Source: Actinophytocola sp044466355 | GTDB taxonomy: Bacteria; Actinomycetota; Actinomycetes; Mycobacteriales; Pseudonocardiaceae | Direction of reading: 5' to 3' | Assembly (NCBI RefSeq): GCF_044466355.1 | Contig: NZ_JBITMQ010000006.1 | Span: forward strand, 1 to 64,000 | Length of the DNA stretch: 64,000 nt | In this document: piece after piece, positions 15,185 through 22,742 of the stretch | Position numbering within the stretch: position 1 is the stretch's first letter | Layout of the letters: each line of letters starts with the position of its first letter | Notes under the pieces: model-generated | The model's database searches: none | What the model was told of the DNA's origin: nothing | Seen by the model: only the letters and a program-made list of their open reading frames with translations | Position numbers and translations under genes: made by a program

Positions 15185-16384
15185 GTGCGGATCGACCTGA
15201 AGGACCCGGGGCTGTTCGAGCGGGACGAGTTCGGCGAGGTGCTCGCGTGGCTGCGCACCAACGAACCCGTGTACTGGCACGAAGAGCCGGACGGCCCCGG
15301 CTTCTGGGTGCTGACACGGTACGCCGACGTCGTGCACGTGTACGGCGACGACGACCTGTTCAGCTCGCAGCGCGGGATGCGGCTCGACAGCAGTCCGGAG
15401 GCGGTCGACGCGGTCGCCGGGCGGATGCTGATCGTCACCGACCCGCCCGACCACACGCGGTTGCGGCAGGTGGTCGGGCGCGCGTTCGGCCGGTCGGCCA
15501 TGCCGCGTATCGAGGCGGTCGTGTCGCGGGTCGTGCGGACCGTCGTGGCCGACGCCGTCGAGCAGGGCGAGGTGGACTTCCTCGACGTGGCCAAGAAGAT
15601 CCCCAACCACGTGGTGTGCGAGCTGATGGGGTTGCCGCGTGAGCACTGGGAGTGGGTCGGCGACACCACCACCGAGGCGTTCGACGCGCCGGCCGACACC
15701 GACCGCGTCGCCGCGTACGGCGAGCTGTTCCTGCTGTTCACCGAGCTGCTGATGGAACGCCGCGAGGACCCGGGCGACGACTTCATCAGCATGATCGCGC
15801 AGGCGCGCCAACGGGAACGCGGCGGTGCCGAGGGCCGCGAGCTGACCGACGAGGAGGTCGTCTTCAACTGCAACGGCGTCCTCGCCGGGGCGAACGAGAC
15901 GACCCGCTACTCGATGGCGGGTGCCGTGCTGGAACTCGTCCGCGACCCCGCGCACTGGCAGTGGCTGCGCACAGCGGGGCAGGCGGGCATCGCGTCGGCG
16001 GTCGAGGAGGTGCTGCGGTGGACGTGCCCCGGCGTGCACGCGCTGCGCACCGTGACCCGCCCGACCGAGATCGGCGGCGTCCCGATCCAGGCCGGTGACC
16101 GGGTGACGATCTGGAACGCGTCGGCCAACCGGGACGAGTCCGTGTTCGACGACCCGGACCGGTTCCGGCCCGACCGCAGCCCGAACAAGCACGTGACGTT
16201 CGGTGCGGGCAGGCACTTCTGCGTGGGCGCCCGCGTGGCACGTCTCGAGCTGACGGCGTTCCTCACCGAACTGGTGTCCAGGGTGGACCGCATCGAGCTG
16301 ACCGGCGAGCCGAGGCATAACTCGTCGAACTTCACATGGGGCCTGCGGACCCTGCCGGTGCGCCTGGTGCCGGGGTCCGCATAA
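15185..16384 (+). CDS. Cytochrome P450, probable carrier-bound amino acid hydroxylase
   Basis: A 399-residue class I bacterial P450. The I-helix reads AGANETT near residues 235-241, the K-helix ExxR is in EEVLRW near 273, and the haem loop is FGAGRHFCVG with the cysteine ligand near 346. The co-transcribed A-PCP protein and thioesterase suggest it hydroxylates an amino acid on the carrier, as NovI and NikQ do; this is inference from gene order. No ferredoxin or reductase is nearby. The start could be GTG 15179 (overlapping the thioesterase stop) or GTG 15185; the latter is better spaced from AAGGGG. Confidence 0.9.
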   Translation: MRIDLKDPGLFERDEFGEVLAWLRTNEPVYWHEEPDGPGFWVLTRYADVVHVYGDDDLFSSQRGMRLDSSPEAVDAVAGRMLIVTDPPDHTRLRQVVGRAFGRSAMPRIEAVVSRVVRTVVADAVEQGEVDFLDVAKKIPNHVVCELMGLPREHWEWVGDTTTEAFDAPADTDRVAAYGELFLLFTELLMERREDPGDDFISMIAQARQRERGGAEGRELTDEEVVFNCNGVLAGANETTRYSMAGAVLELVRDPAHWQWLRTAGQAGIASAVEEVLRWTCPGVHALRTVTRPTEIGGVPIQAGDRVTIWNASANRDESVFDDPDRFRPDRSPNKHVTFGAGRHFCVGARVARLELTAFLTELVSRVDRIELTGEPRHNSSNFTWGLRTLPVRLVPGSA

Positions 16385-16412
16385 CCTCAGCCGGAACCGG
16401 GCACTCCCCGGC

Positions 16413-16832
16413 ATGGCGGACATGCCCACCCTCGACCGGCTCGACGAGCTGACCCTGCTCATCGACCACGGAGAACCCGTCTACCTGCGGTACTCGCCCG
16501 GTCCGGAGGCCGACGCCCGCCACCCGAGCAAGGACCACGAGAGCGGGCTGCTCATGTCGGGGGTGTCGGCCAACCCGCTGCGGCCGCCGAGGTGGTGGAC
16601 CCGGCCGCCGGTGGACTGGGTGGCCCGGAGCGTCTGCCAGTACCTGCGTGAGCTCGACGAGGGCGCGCGGCCGTGGGTGCTGACCGGCAGGGTGATCGAC
16701 TTCGGTCCCGACAACGAGCCGTTGCTCACCGACGTCACGCCGATCGCCTGGCTGTCCGACGAGCTGCTCGCGGCCGCGCACAAGCACTACAAGGAGCAAC
16801 TTGACGCTGGTCAGGCAACGCACCCCGGTTGA
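16413..16832 (+). CDS. Conserved hypothetical protein (DUF6098-like)
   Basis: The 139-residue soluble protein starts MADMPTLDRLDELTLLIDHG. It continues through VYLRYSPGPEAD, a Trp-rich RPPRWWTRPPVDWVARSVCQYL and a C-terminal stretch ending in a short helix. It recalls a small actinobacterial family I know as DUF6098, but I am not certain. No catalytic motif is apparent. It lies 28 bp after the P450 stop in the same direction, so it may be the last gene of that unit or belong to the following block. Confidence 0.6.
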   Translation: MADMPTLDRLDELTLLIDHGEPVYLRYSPGPEADARHPSKDHESGLLMSGVSANPLRPPRWWTRPPVDWVARSVCQYLRELDEGARPWVLTGRVIDFGPDNEPLLTDVTPIAWLSDELLAAAHKHYKEQLDAGQATHPG

Positions 16833-16860
16833 CCCGGTGCGGCGCGGGTACCCGCGCCGC

Positions 16861-17802
16861 ATGGTGAGCATGGGGTACTTCCTGTCCTGTGAGGAGTCCG
16901 GGCCCAGGGAACTGGTGCGGCAGGCGAAGCTCGCGGCCAACTCCGGGTTCGAGCGGTTGTGGATCTCCGACCACTACCACCCGTGGAACGACGAGCAGGG
17001 GCAGAGCCCGTTCGTGTGGTCGGTCATCGGCGCGTTGTCCGAGGCCGTCGACCTGCCCGTCACCACGGCCGTGACCTGCCCGTCCGTCCGCATCCACCCC
17101 GCGGTGCTCGCCCAGGCCGCCGCCACGGCGGCGGTGCAGCTCGACGGCGGGTTCGTGCTCGGCGTCGGGTCCGGCGAGGCGCTCAACGAGCACATCCTCG
17201 GTGACCCGTGGCCGAGCGCGGACGTGCGGCTCGCGATGCTCGAGGAGGCCGTCGAGGTGATCCGGCTGCTGCACGGCGGCGGCAGCCGCAGCCACCACGG
17301 CAAGTACTACACGGTCGAGAACGCCCGGATCTACACGCTGCCGGACGAACCGGTGCCGATCTACGTCTCCGCGTTCGGTCCGAAGGCGGTCGAGCTGGCG
17401 GGGCGGATCGGTGACGGGTTCGTCTGCGTCATGCCGGACGCCGACCTGGTGAAGGCCTACCGCGAGGCCGGTGGCAAGGGCCCCGCGCAGGGCGGGTTCA
17501 AGGTCTGCCACGCGCCGACCGTCGAGGAAGGACTCGACACCGCCTACCGCGTCTGGCCCAACGAGGGCCTGCCCGGCGAGCTGGCGCAGGTGCTTCCGCA
17601 ACCGAAGCACTTCGAACAGGCCAGCACCCTTGTCACCCGTGACATGCTGTCGCTGCCGACGGGACCGGACCCCGAGCCGTACCTGACACAGGTCAGGGCG
17701 TTCGCGGACGCCGGCTTCGACGAGGTGTACGTGGCCCAGATAGGGCCCCGGCAGGACGAGTTCTTCCGGTTCTGGCGCGAGGAGGTAGCCCCGCGACTGT
17801 GA
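16861..17802 (+). CDS. F420-dependent LLM-class oxidoreductase (TIGR03557-like)
   Basis: A 313-residue luciferase-like barrel. It opens MGYFLSCEESGPRELVRQA, then has LWISDHYHPW, TAVTCPSVRIHPAVLAQAAAT, VLGVGSGEALNEHILG and a C-terminal FDEVYVAQIGP. This arrangement is typical of the mycobacterial and actinobacterial F420-dependent subgroup that uses reduced F420 to transfer hydride. The substrate is unknown. ATG 16861 begins the conserved strand. Its stop overlaps the start of the YbdK-like gene (GTGA), so the two are translationally coupled. Confidence 0.85.
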   Translation: MVSMGYFLSCEESGPRELVRQAKLAANSGFERLWISDHYHPWNDEQGQSPFVWSVIGALSEAVDLPVTTAVTCPSVRIHPAVLAQAAATAAVQLDGGFVLGVGSGEALNEHILGDPWPSADVRLAMLEEAVEVIRLLHGGGSRSHHGKYYTVENARIYTLPDEPVPIYVSAFGPKAVELAGRIGDGFVCVMPDADLVKAYREAGGKGPAQGGFKVCHAPTVEEGLDTAYRVWPNEGLPGELAQVLPQPKHFEQASTLVTRDMLSLPTGPDPEPYLTQVRAFADAGFDEVYVAQIGPRQDEFFRFWREEVAPRL

Positions 17803-18878
17803 GCACGTTCGGTGTCGAGGAGGAGTTCCTGCTGGCCGACCCGGAGACGGGCCGGCCGGTTCCCGCTGCCACGGAGGTGCTGAAGGCCGCGTGGGAGGAA
17901 CCCGCGCCCGGCGCCGTGCACCCCGAGCTGTCGCAGACGCAGGTGGAGGCCGCGACCGTGCCGTGCGCCACGCTCGACGAGCTGGAGCACGAGCTGATGG
18001 CGGGCCGGGCACACCTCGCCGCCGCGGCCAGCAGCTGCGGGGTGTGGCTCCTGCCGAGCGGCACGTCCCCGCTCGGCGGCGCCGCGGAACCGGTGGACGA
18101 GCCGCGGTTTCGCGACATCGCGGACCGGTACGCCGAGGTGGCGCGCGACTACCAGGCGTGCGGCTGCCACGTGCACGTCGGTGTGCTCGACCGGGAGACC
18201 GCGGTCGCCGTGAGCAACCACCTGCGGCCGTGGCTCGCGACGCTGCTCGCCCTGTCGGTGAACTCGCCGTACCACGACGGCCGGGACACCGGGTACGCCA
18301 GCTGGCGGATCGTCCAGCAGTCCCGGTTCCCCGGCGCGGGCGTGCCGCCGTGGTTCCGCGACGCCGACGACCACGACGAGCGGGTGGCGCGGCTGGTCGA
18401 CAGCGGTGTCCTCGTGGACGAGGCCCAGTCCTTCTGGCTGGTCCGCCCGTCGCCGACGTGGCCGACCGTCGAGCTGCGGGTCGCCGACACCGCGGTCGAC
18501 GTGTCGGGTGCGTTGCTGCAGGCCACGCTGTCGCGGGCGCTGGTCGAGACCGCGCTCAACGACCTCTCGCTCGGCCGCGAGGCGCCGCCGCTCGACGACC
18601 AGGTGCTGGCCGCGGGGGTGTGGTCGGCCGCGCGGTACGGATTGGGCGGGGCCGGCGTGCATCCGGTGCGTGCCTGCCGGGTACCCGCGACCGAGCTGCT
18701 CGACGAGCTGATCGTCCGCGTCGCGCCCGCACTCGCCGAGGTCGGCGACCTGGCCGCGGCACGGGAGCTGTTCGCGGGCGTGCTGCGGCGGGGCACCGGC
18801 GCGGAACGTCAGCGCGCCGTCGGGGAGCCACTCGACGTGGTGCGGCTGCTGGCGATTGGAGTGTCGTATGAGGACTGA
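17799..18878 (+). CDS. Carboxylate-amine ligase, YbdK/GCS2 type
   Basis: The 359-residue protein begins with the GCS2 signature FGVEEEFLLADPETG. It also carries LSQTQVEAATVPC, GCHVHVGVLDRETAV, a metal/ATP-site strand, and PTVELRVADTAVDV. The family forms gamma-glutamyl-type amide bonds with ATP (weak glutamate-cysteine ligase activity in E. coli YbdK). In mycothiol-making actinobacteria the true substrate is unclear. It overlaps the F420 enzyme gene by 4 bp and the next gene by 11 bp, showing one operon. Confidence 0.85.
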   Translation: MSTFGVEEEFLLADPETGRPVPAATEVLKAAWEEPAPGAVHPELSQTQVEAATVPCATLDELEHELMAGRAHLAAAASSCGVWLLPSGTSPLGGAAEPVDEPRFRDIADRYAEVARDYQACGCHVHVGVLDRETAVAVSNHLRPWLATLLALSVNSPYHDGRDTGYASWRIVQQSRFPGAGVPPWFRDADDHDERVARLVDSGVLVDEAQSFWLVRPSPTWPTVELRVADTAVDVSGALLQATLSRALVETALNDLSLGREAPPLDDQVLAAGVWSAARYGLGGAGVHPVRACRVPATELLDELIVRVAPALAEVGDLAAARELFAGVLRRGTGAERQRAVGEPLDVVRLLAIGVSYED

Positions 18879-19863
18879 GGCGCGCGCGGTGCTCGCCGCG
18901 GTGTTACCGGAACCGCGCGGACCGCTGTCCGCCGCGGTGGTCTCGGCGCTGCGGGACGGTGGCCTGCCGTCCGTGGACGTCGCGGCCGCCGACCCGTTCG
19001 GCGCGGACCTCGCGGTCGCGCTGCACACCTGCTACGAGCTGCACTACCAGGGTTTCCGCGACGTGGACCCGGACTGGGAGTGGTCGCCGTCGCTGCTCGC
19101 GTTCCGCCGCGAGCTGGAGCGGGTGTTCGAGGCGGCGCTGCGCGCGGCGGTGCCGGCCGGCGACGCCACCGTCGCCACCGTGCTCGACGAGCTGCTGGTC
19201 GAGCCGGTGCCGGGCACCGGGGTGTCGCACTTCCTGCGCGACGAGGGCGAGTGGTGGCAGTTCCGCGAGTACGTCGTGCACCGCTCGATCTACCACCACA
19301 AGGAGGCCGACCCGCACGCGCTGGTGATCCCGCGCCTGTCCGGCCAGGCGAAGGCGGCGCTGGTGGCGGTCGAGTTCGACGAGTTCGGCGGCGGCCACGG
19401 CGACCGCGTGCACGCCCAGCTGTACCGGGACCTGATGGCCGCCACCGGCCTGGACGACGGCTACCTGCGCTACTTCGACGACGTGCCCGCGCCGGTCATC
19501 GCGGTGGTCAACATGATGTCGATGTTCGGCCTGCACAGAAGGCTGCGCGCGGCGATGGTCGGCCACTTCGCGGCCGCCGAGATCACCACCGCACCCAGCG
19601 CGGCCCGCCTGGTGAAGGCCGTCGAACGCCTCGGCGGCGGCCCCGACGTCACCCACTTCTTCGCCGAACACGTGGAGGCCGACGCGGTGCACGAGCAGGT
19701 GCTGCGCCACGACGTCGTCGGCGACCTCCTCGACCGCGAACCGGACCTGGCCGCGGACGTCGTGTTCGGTGTTCAGGCCACGGAGTTCCTCGAGTCCCGC
19801 TTCGGCGACCACGTACTGACCGCGTGGCGCGCGGGCCACACTTCGCTGCTGACGGCGCTCTAA
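18868..19863 (+). CDS. Iron-containing redox enzyme (haem-oxygenase-like diiron family)
   Basis: The 331-residue helical protein matches the iron-containing redox enzyme family (Haem_oxygenas_2). Potential diiron ligands lie in ELHYQGFRDVDPDWEW, YHHKEADPHALVIPRL and VEFDEFGGGHGDRVHAQLY. Members carry out oxygen-dependent chemistry such as N-oxygenation or C-C cleavage; the substrate here is unknown. ATG 18868 has GGAG 6 nt upstream and is preferred over TTG 18856. It is the third gene of the LLM-YbdK-diiron operon. Its stop overlaps the stop of the convergent CDGSH gene. Confidence 0.82.
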   Translation: MRTEARAVLAAVLPEPRGPLSAAVVSALRDGGLPSVDVAAADPFGADLAVALHTCYELHYQGFRDVDPDWEWSPSLLAFRRELERVFEAALRAAVPAGDATVATVLDELLVEPVPGTGVSHFLRDEGEWWQFREYVVHRSIYHHKEADPHALVIPRLSGQAKAALVAVEFDEFGGGHGDRVHAQLYRDLMAATGLDDGYLRYFDDVPAPVIAVVNMMSMFGLHRRLRAAMVGHFAAAEITTAPSAARLVKAVERLGGGPDVTHFFAEHVEADAVHEQVLRHDVVGDLLDREPDLAADVVFGVQATEFLESRFGDHVLTAWRAGHTSLLTAL

Positions 19864-20063
19864 CCCTGGTCCACGCGCACCCGCTCGCGGTGGCTCGTGT
19901 CGCACAGCGGGTAGCGCTTGCTGCGGCGGCACGTGCACACCGCGACGACGAACCGGTCCGACGTCACGGTCTCGCCGTCGTCGGTGACCAGCTCGACCGG
20001 GCCCTCGACGAGCAGCGGCCCGTCCGGTACGACGCGCACCCTACGCGGCCGTGGGCTGGTCAC
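19860..20063 (-). CDS. CDGSH iron-sulfur domain protein
   Basis: A 67-residue protein with the CDGSH-type 2Fe-2S motif CTCRRSKRYPLCDTSH (three Cys and one His ligands). Such small proteins are redox-active or iron-sulfur carriers in the cytoplasm. It overlaps the upstream methyltransferase gene by 23 bp, so it is co-translated. I recall CDGSH, HemK2-type, YbdK and diiron genes being neighbours in other actinobacteria; this should be confirmed by comparison. Confidence 0.9.
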   Translation of the reverse strand: MTSPRPRRVRVVPDGPLLVEGPVELVTDDGETVTSDRFVVAVCTCRRSKRYPLCDTSHRERVRVDQG

Positions 20064-20697
20064 CGCGAATCACCACCAGTTCCTCACTGTGCTGGCCCGG
20101 CTCGATGAGGCCGAGTTCGACCAGTTCCCGTCGTCGTCGGTGCATGACGGGCCCGAACGGGACGTCCGCGCGGACGACCACCTGTGCCTTCAGCCCGCCG
20201 CCGCGCAGCAGGTGCAGCGTCCGCTCCTCGTCGCACAGTCCGGAGTGGACCATCAGCAGCGTGCCGGCGGGTGCGAGGAGCAGGGGAGCGTTGACGCACA
20301 GGCGGTCCAGCATCTCGCGACCGTCCTCTCCGGCGTCCCACGCACGATGCCTGCCGCGCGGTGTTCCGCACTTGCCGGGCACGTACGGCGGGTTCGCGAG
20401 GATCAGGTCGAAGGTGCGGCCCGCGACCTGCTCGAACGCGTCACCGCGCGTCACCTCGGCGCGGACACCGCGCAGCGCGGTGTTCACGCGGGCGACCCAC
20501 ACGGCTCTTCGCGAGACGTCGACGGCCGTGACGGAGCGTGGACCGGTGCGTGCCGCCGCGATCGACAGCGCGCCGGTGCCGCAGCCGACGTCCAGTACCG
20601 AGGCGCCCGGGCGGATCCCGGCGTCGGCGAGCGCGTCGGTGAGCAGCCAGGTGTCGTGCTGGGGGCGGTACACCCCGGGTAGGCGAGTCAGTGACAT
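20041..20697 (-). CDS. HemK2/MTQ2-like protein methyltransferase
   Basis: The 218-residue class I methyltransferase has the SAM motif VLDVGCGTGALSIAAA at about residue 34 and the catalytic NPPY motif in LILANPPYVPG. NPPY methyltransferases of this type modify glutamine in release factors, or other Gln/Lys/Asn residues. It is shorter than PrmC and lacks its N-terminal helical domain, which fits the HemK2/MTQ2 group. ATG 20697 begins the conserved region RLPGVYRPQHDTWLL. It is the first gene of a two-gene operon with the CDGSH protein. Confidence 0.87.
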   Translation of the reverse strand: MSLTRLPGVYRPQHDTWLLTDALADAGIRPGASVLDVGCGTGALSIAAARTGPRSVTAVDVSRRAVWVARVNTALRGVRAEVTRGDAFEQVAGRTFDLILANPPYVPGKCGTPRGRHRAWDAGEDGREMLDRLCVNAPLLLAPAGTLLMVHSGLCDEERTLHLLRGGGLKAQVVVRADVPFGPVMHRRRRELVELGLIEPGQHSEELVVIRGDQPTAA

Positions 20698-20835
20698 GCG
20701 TGAGAGTGCCTCCCCCTCACCCGGTCAAACCCGTCCCTCGACCGGGTGAGAACGCGGTTACGCACGCATATTCGGCCGTGCGAAGGGCAAGCCCGACCGG
20801 CAAGTTTCCACTGTCGACAATGGAAGGTGAGCAGA

Positions 20836-21696
20836 GTGATCGCTCAGAACATGGTCAACCAGCTGTACGACTGCCAGGTCGTCGACCCGAGGGGCGAGAA
20901 GATCGGTGCCGTCAAACGGGTCTGGCTGGATGGTCGCACGGGAGACCCGCTGTGGGCGTCCGTGCACACCGGACTGTTCGGCCTGAAGGAGTCCTTCGTC
21001 CCGTTGCAGCGCGCGGAACTGCGCAACGACCAGCTGCAGGTCCCGGTGGACAAGGAACAGGTGAAGGACTCGCCGAGGATCGAGGCGACGCACGACCACA
21101 TGACCGACGAGGAACAGGCCGCGCTGTACCGCCACTACGGGTTCGGACCGCAGGGTGGCGCACCGGGACAGACCTCGCAACGGCAGACCTCGCAGCGACA
21201 GACCACGCAGCGCCAGACATCGCAGCGACGCCCGGGTTCCAGCCTCCAACCGGAGGAGTACCCCGGTCGTGGCCGAGAACACCGGGGTGACCCGCGGTCC
21301 ACCCGGGACGACGCGATGACCCGTTCCGAGGAACGGCTGAACGTCGGCACCGAACAGGTGGAGACCGGGAAGGTGCGGCTGGTCAAGCACGTCGTCACGG
21401 AACAGCAGCAGGTGCAGGTCCCGGTGAAGCGCGAGGAGGCGCGGCTCGAACGCGAGCCGATCACCGATGCGAACCGCGGCGACGCGATGCGGGGCAAGGA
21501 CATCACCGAGGCGGAACACGAGATGACGTTGCACGCCGAGCGGCCGGTGGTGAAGAAGGAGACCGAGCCGGTGGAGCGCGTGCGGCTCGCCAAGGAGGAA
21601 GTCACCGACACCGAGACGGTGTCCGACACCGTCCGCAAGGAACAGATCGACCTCGAGGACGGCCGCAGCCGCGACGACCGTCGCCGCCGCAGTTGA
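20836..21696 (+). CDS. PRC-barrel and DUF2382 (YsnF-like) stress protein
   Basis: The 286-residue protein has an N-terminal PRC-barrel at about residues 7-75 (VDPRGEKIGAVKRVWLDGRTG). A linker follows with a run of QTSQR-type repeats at about 115-135. The C-terminal DUF2382 domain contains RSEERLNVGTEQVETGKVRL and REEARLEREPI. DUF2382 proteins are linked to general stress responses; their biochemical role is not established. The start is GTG 20836, with GGAAGG 8 nt upstream. The next genes encode partner-switching proteins, fitting a stress context. A strong hairpin follows the stop. Confidence 0.85.
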   Translation: MIAQNMVNQLYDCQVVDPRGEKIGAVKRVWLDGRTGDPLWASVHTGLFGLKESFVPLQRAELRNDQLQVPVDKEQVKDSPRIEATHDHMTDEEQAALYRHYGFGPQGGAPGQTSQRQTSQRQTTQRQTSQRRPGSSLQPEEYPGRGREHRGDPRSTRDDAMTRSEERLNVGTEQVETGKVRLVKHVVTEQQQVQVPVKREEARLEREPITDANRGDAMRGKDITEAEHEMTLHAERPVVKKETEPVERVRLAKEEVTDTETVSDTVRKEQIDLEDGRSRDDRRRRS

Positions 21697-21708
21697 CCGC
21701 GCACAAAA

Positions 21709-21732
21709 CCGGGGCCCCGCAAGGGGTCCCGG
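21709..21732. terminator. Strong hairpin between convergent genes
   Basis: CCGGGGCCCC and GGGGTCCCGG form a 10-bp stem with one mismatch around a GCAA tetraloop. It lies 12 bases after the DUF2382 stop and 30 bases before the STAS gene end, so it may serve both strands. Confidence 0.75.
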
Positions 21733-21762
21733 CTGCGACGGTGGGGAACAGGGCGAGCAGGA

Positions 21763-22155
21763 TCAGCCGAGCGCGAACCGCGCGCTCGGCAGCGTCACGT
21801 AGACCTCCAGCTCACCGGTGACGTCGGTGAGACTGAGCACCCGCTGGACGGGCTGCGTCGGCGCGGCGAGCACCAGCCTGCGGTGCTCGGCGGCGCTGCG
21901 GTCGCCCGCGGCTCGCAGTACCTGCACGCCGACCAGTGCGAGGAAGCGCACCTCAGAGAGGTCGACCAGCACGTTCGGGACCTGACGTCGTTCGGTGTCG
22001 GCGAGCGCGTCCCGCAGGACCGCGGCGGTGCACAGGTCGACCTCGCCGATCGGGTTGACCTGTTCCAGGTCGTCCCGCACGCGGATCTGACGCACCGTGA
22101 GGTGCCGGTAGATGGTTTCCCGGTTCGTGACCGGCGGAGTTGCTTTGTTGCTCAT
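21763..22155 (-). CDS. STAS-domain anti-sigma factor antagonist
   Basis: A 130-residue protein with the STAS fold: NPIGEVDLCTAAVLRDALAD, then PNVLVDLSEVRFLALVGVQVL. The usual phosphorylatable serine of the DLSxVxFxDSxG motif is replaced (FLALVG), so regulation by serine phosphorylation is doubtful here. It would bind an anti-sigma kinase in a partner-switching circuit. ATG 22155 has GGGGAG upstream. A hairpin (CACCACC 22201-22207 with GGTGGTG 22219-22225) separates it from the upstream operon. Confidence 0.82.
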   Translation of the reverse strand: MSNKATPPVTNRETIYRHLTVRQIRVRDDLEQVNPIGEVDLCTAAVLRDALADTERRQVPNVLVDLSEVRFLALVGVQVLRAAGDRSAAEHRRLVLAAPTQPVQRVLSLTDVTGELEVYVTLPSARFALG

Positions 22156-22346
22156 CGGATCTCCCCGAATTGGTGACCGTGAGCGCTTGAAAGAAGAGCC
22201 CACCACCGAGAACCCGTTGGTGGTGCGGCTGGCGTGCCGCCTGCCGCCATGGCAGAGGTCCCGCTACAGCGTCTCGACTACCTGGCTGTCTGCTCAACCT
22301 CATCCCAGCATCGCACGGTGCTGCCGAGGTGTCCACCGGGGCCATG

Positions 22347-22742
22347 TCATGCCTGGACAGCGGCTCCGGCGCGGCGCACGGCCGCCACGATCTCGGCGTT
22401 CGTGGCGCCCTTGACGAGGTACTCGCGCACGCCGAGGCGCAACAGCTCGTCGACCGTGCCGGAGTCGTCGTAGGCGGAGAAGGCGAGCAGTTGCGTACGC
22501 GGTGAGCGGGCCCGGATCTCCCGCGCGGCGTGCGTGCCACCGCCACCGGGCATCCGCACGTCCAGCACCGCCACGTCCGGGTCGTGCACCTCGGCGAGGG
22601 CGATGGCCTGCACCGCGTCCTCCGCGATCGCCACCACCAGCAGGTCCGTCTCCGCCGCCAGGACCTCGGACAACGCGAGGCGGATCATCGGGTCGTCGTC
22701 CGCGACGAGGACCCGCACCGGCGCCCGCACGTCATACGTCAC
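22347..22742 (-). CDS. Single-domain response regulator (receiver only)
   Basis: The 131-residue protein is a lone receiver domain. The acidic pair is in VLVADDDPMIRLAL, the phospho-acceptor aspartate in VAVLDVRMPGGG near residue 60, and the conserved lysine in YLVKGAT. No output domain follows. It would act through protein contacts or a phosphorelay. GTG 22742 overlaps the histidine kinase stop by 11 bp, so the two form a cognate pair. Confidence 0.87.
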   Translation of the reverse strand: MTYDVRAPVRVLVADDDPMIRLALSEVLAAETDLLVVAIAEDAVQAIALAEVHDPDVAVLDVRMPGGGGTHAAREIRARSPRTQLLAFSAYDDSGTVDELLRLGVREYLVKGATNAEIVAAVRRAGAAVQA

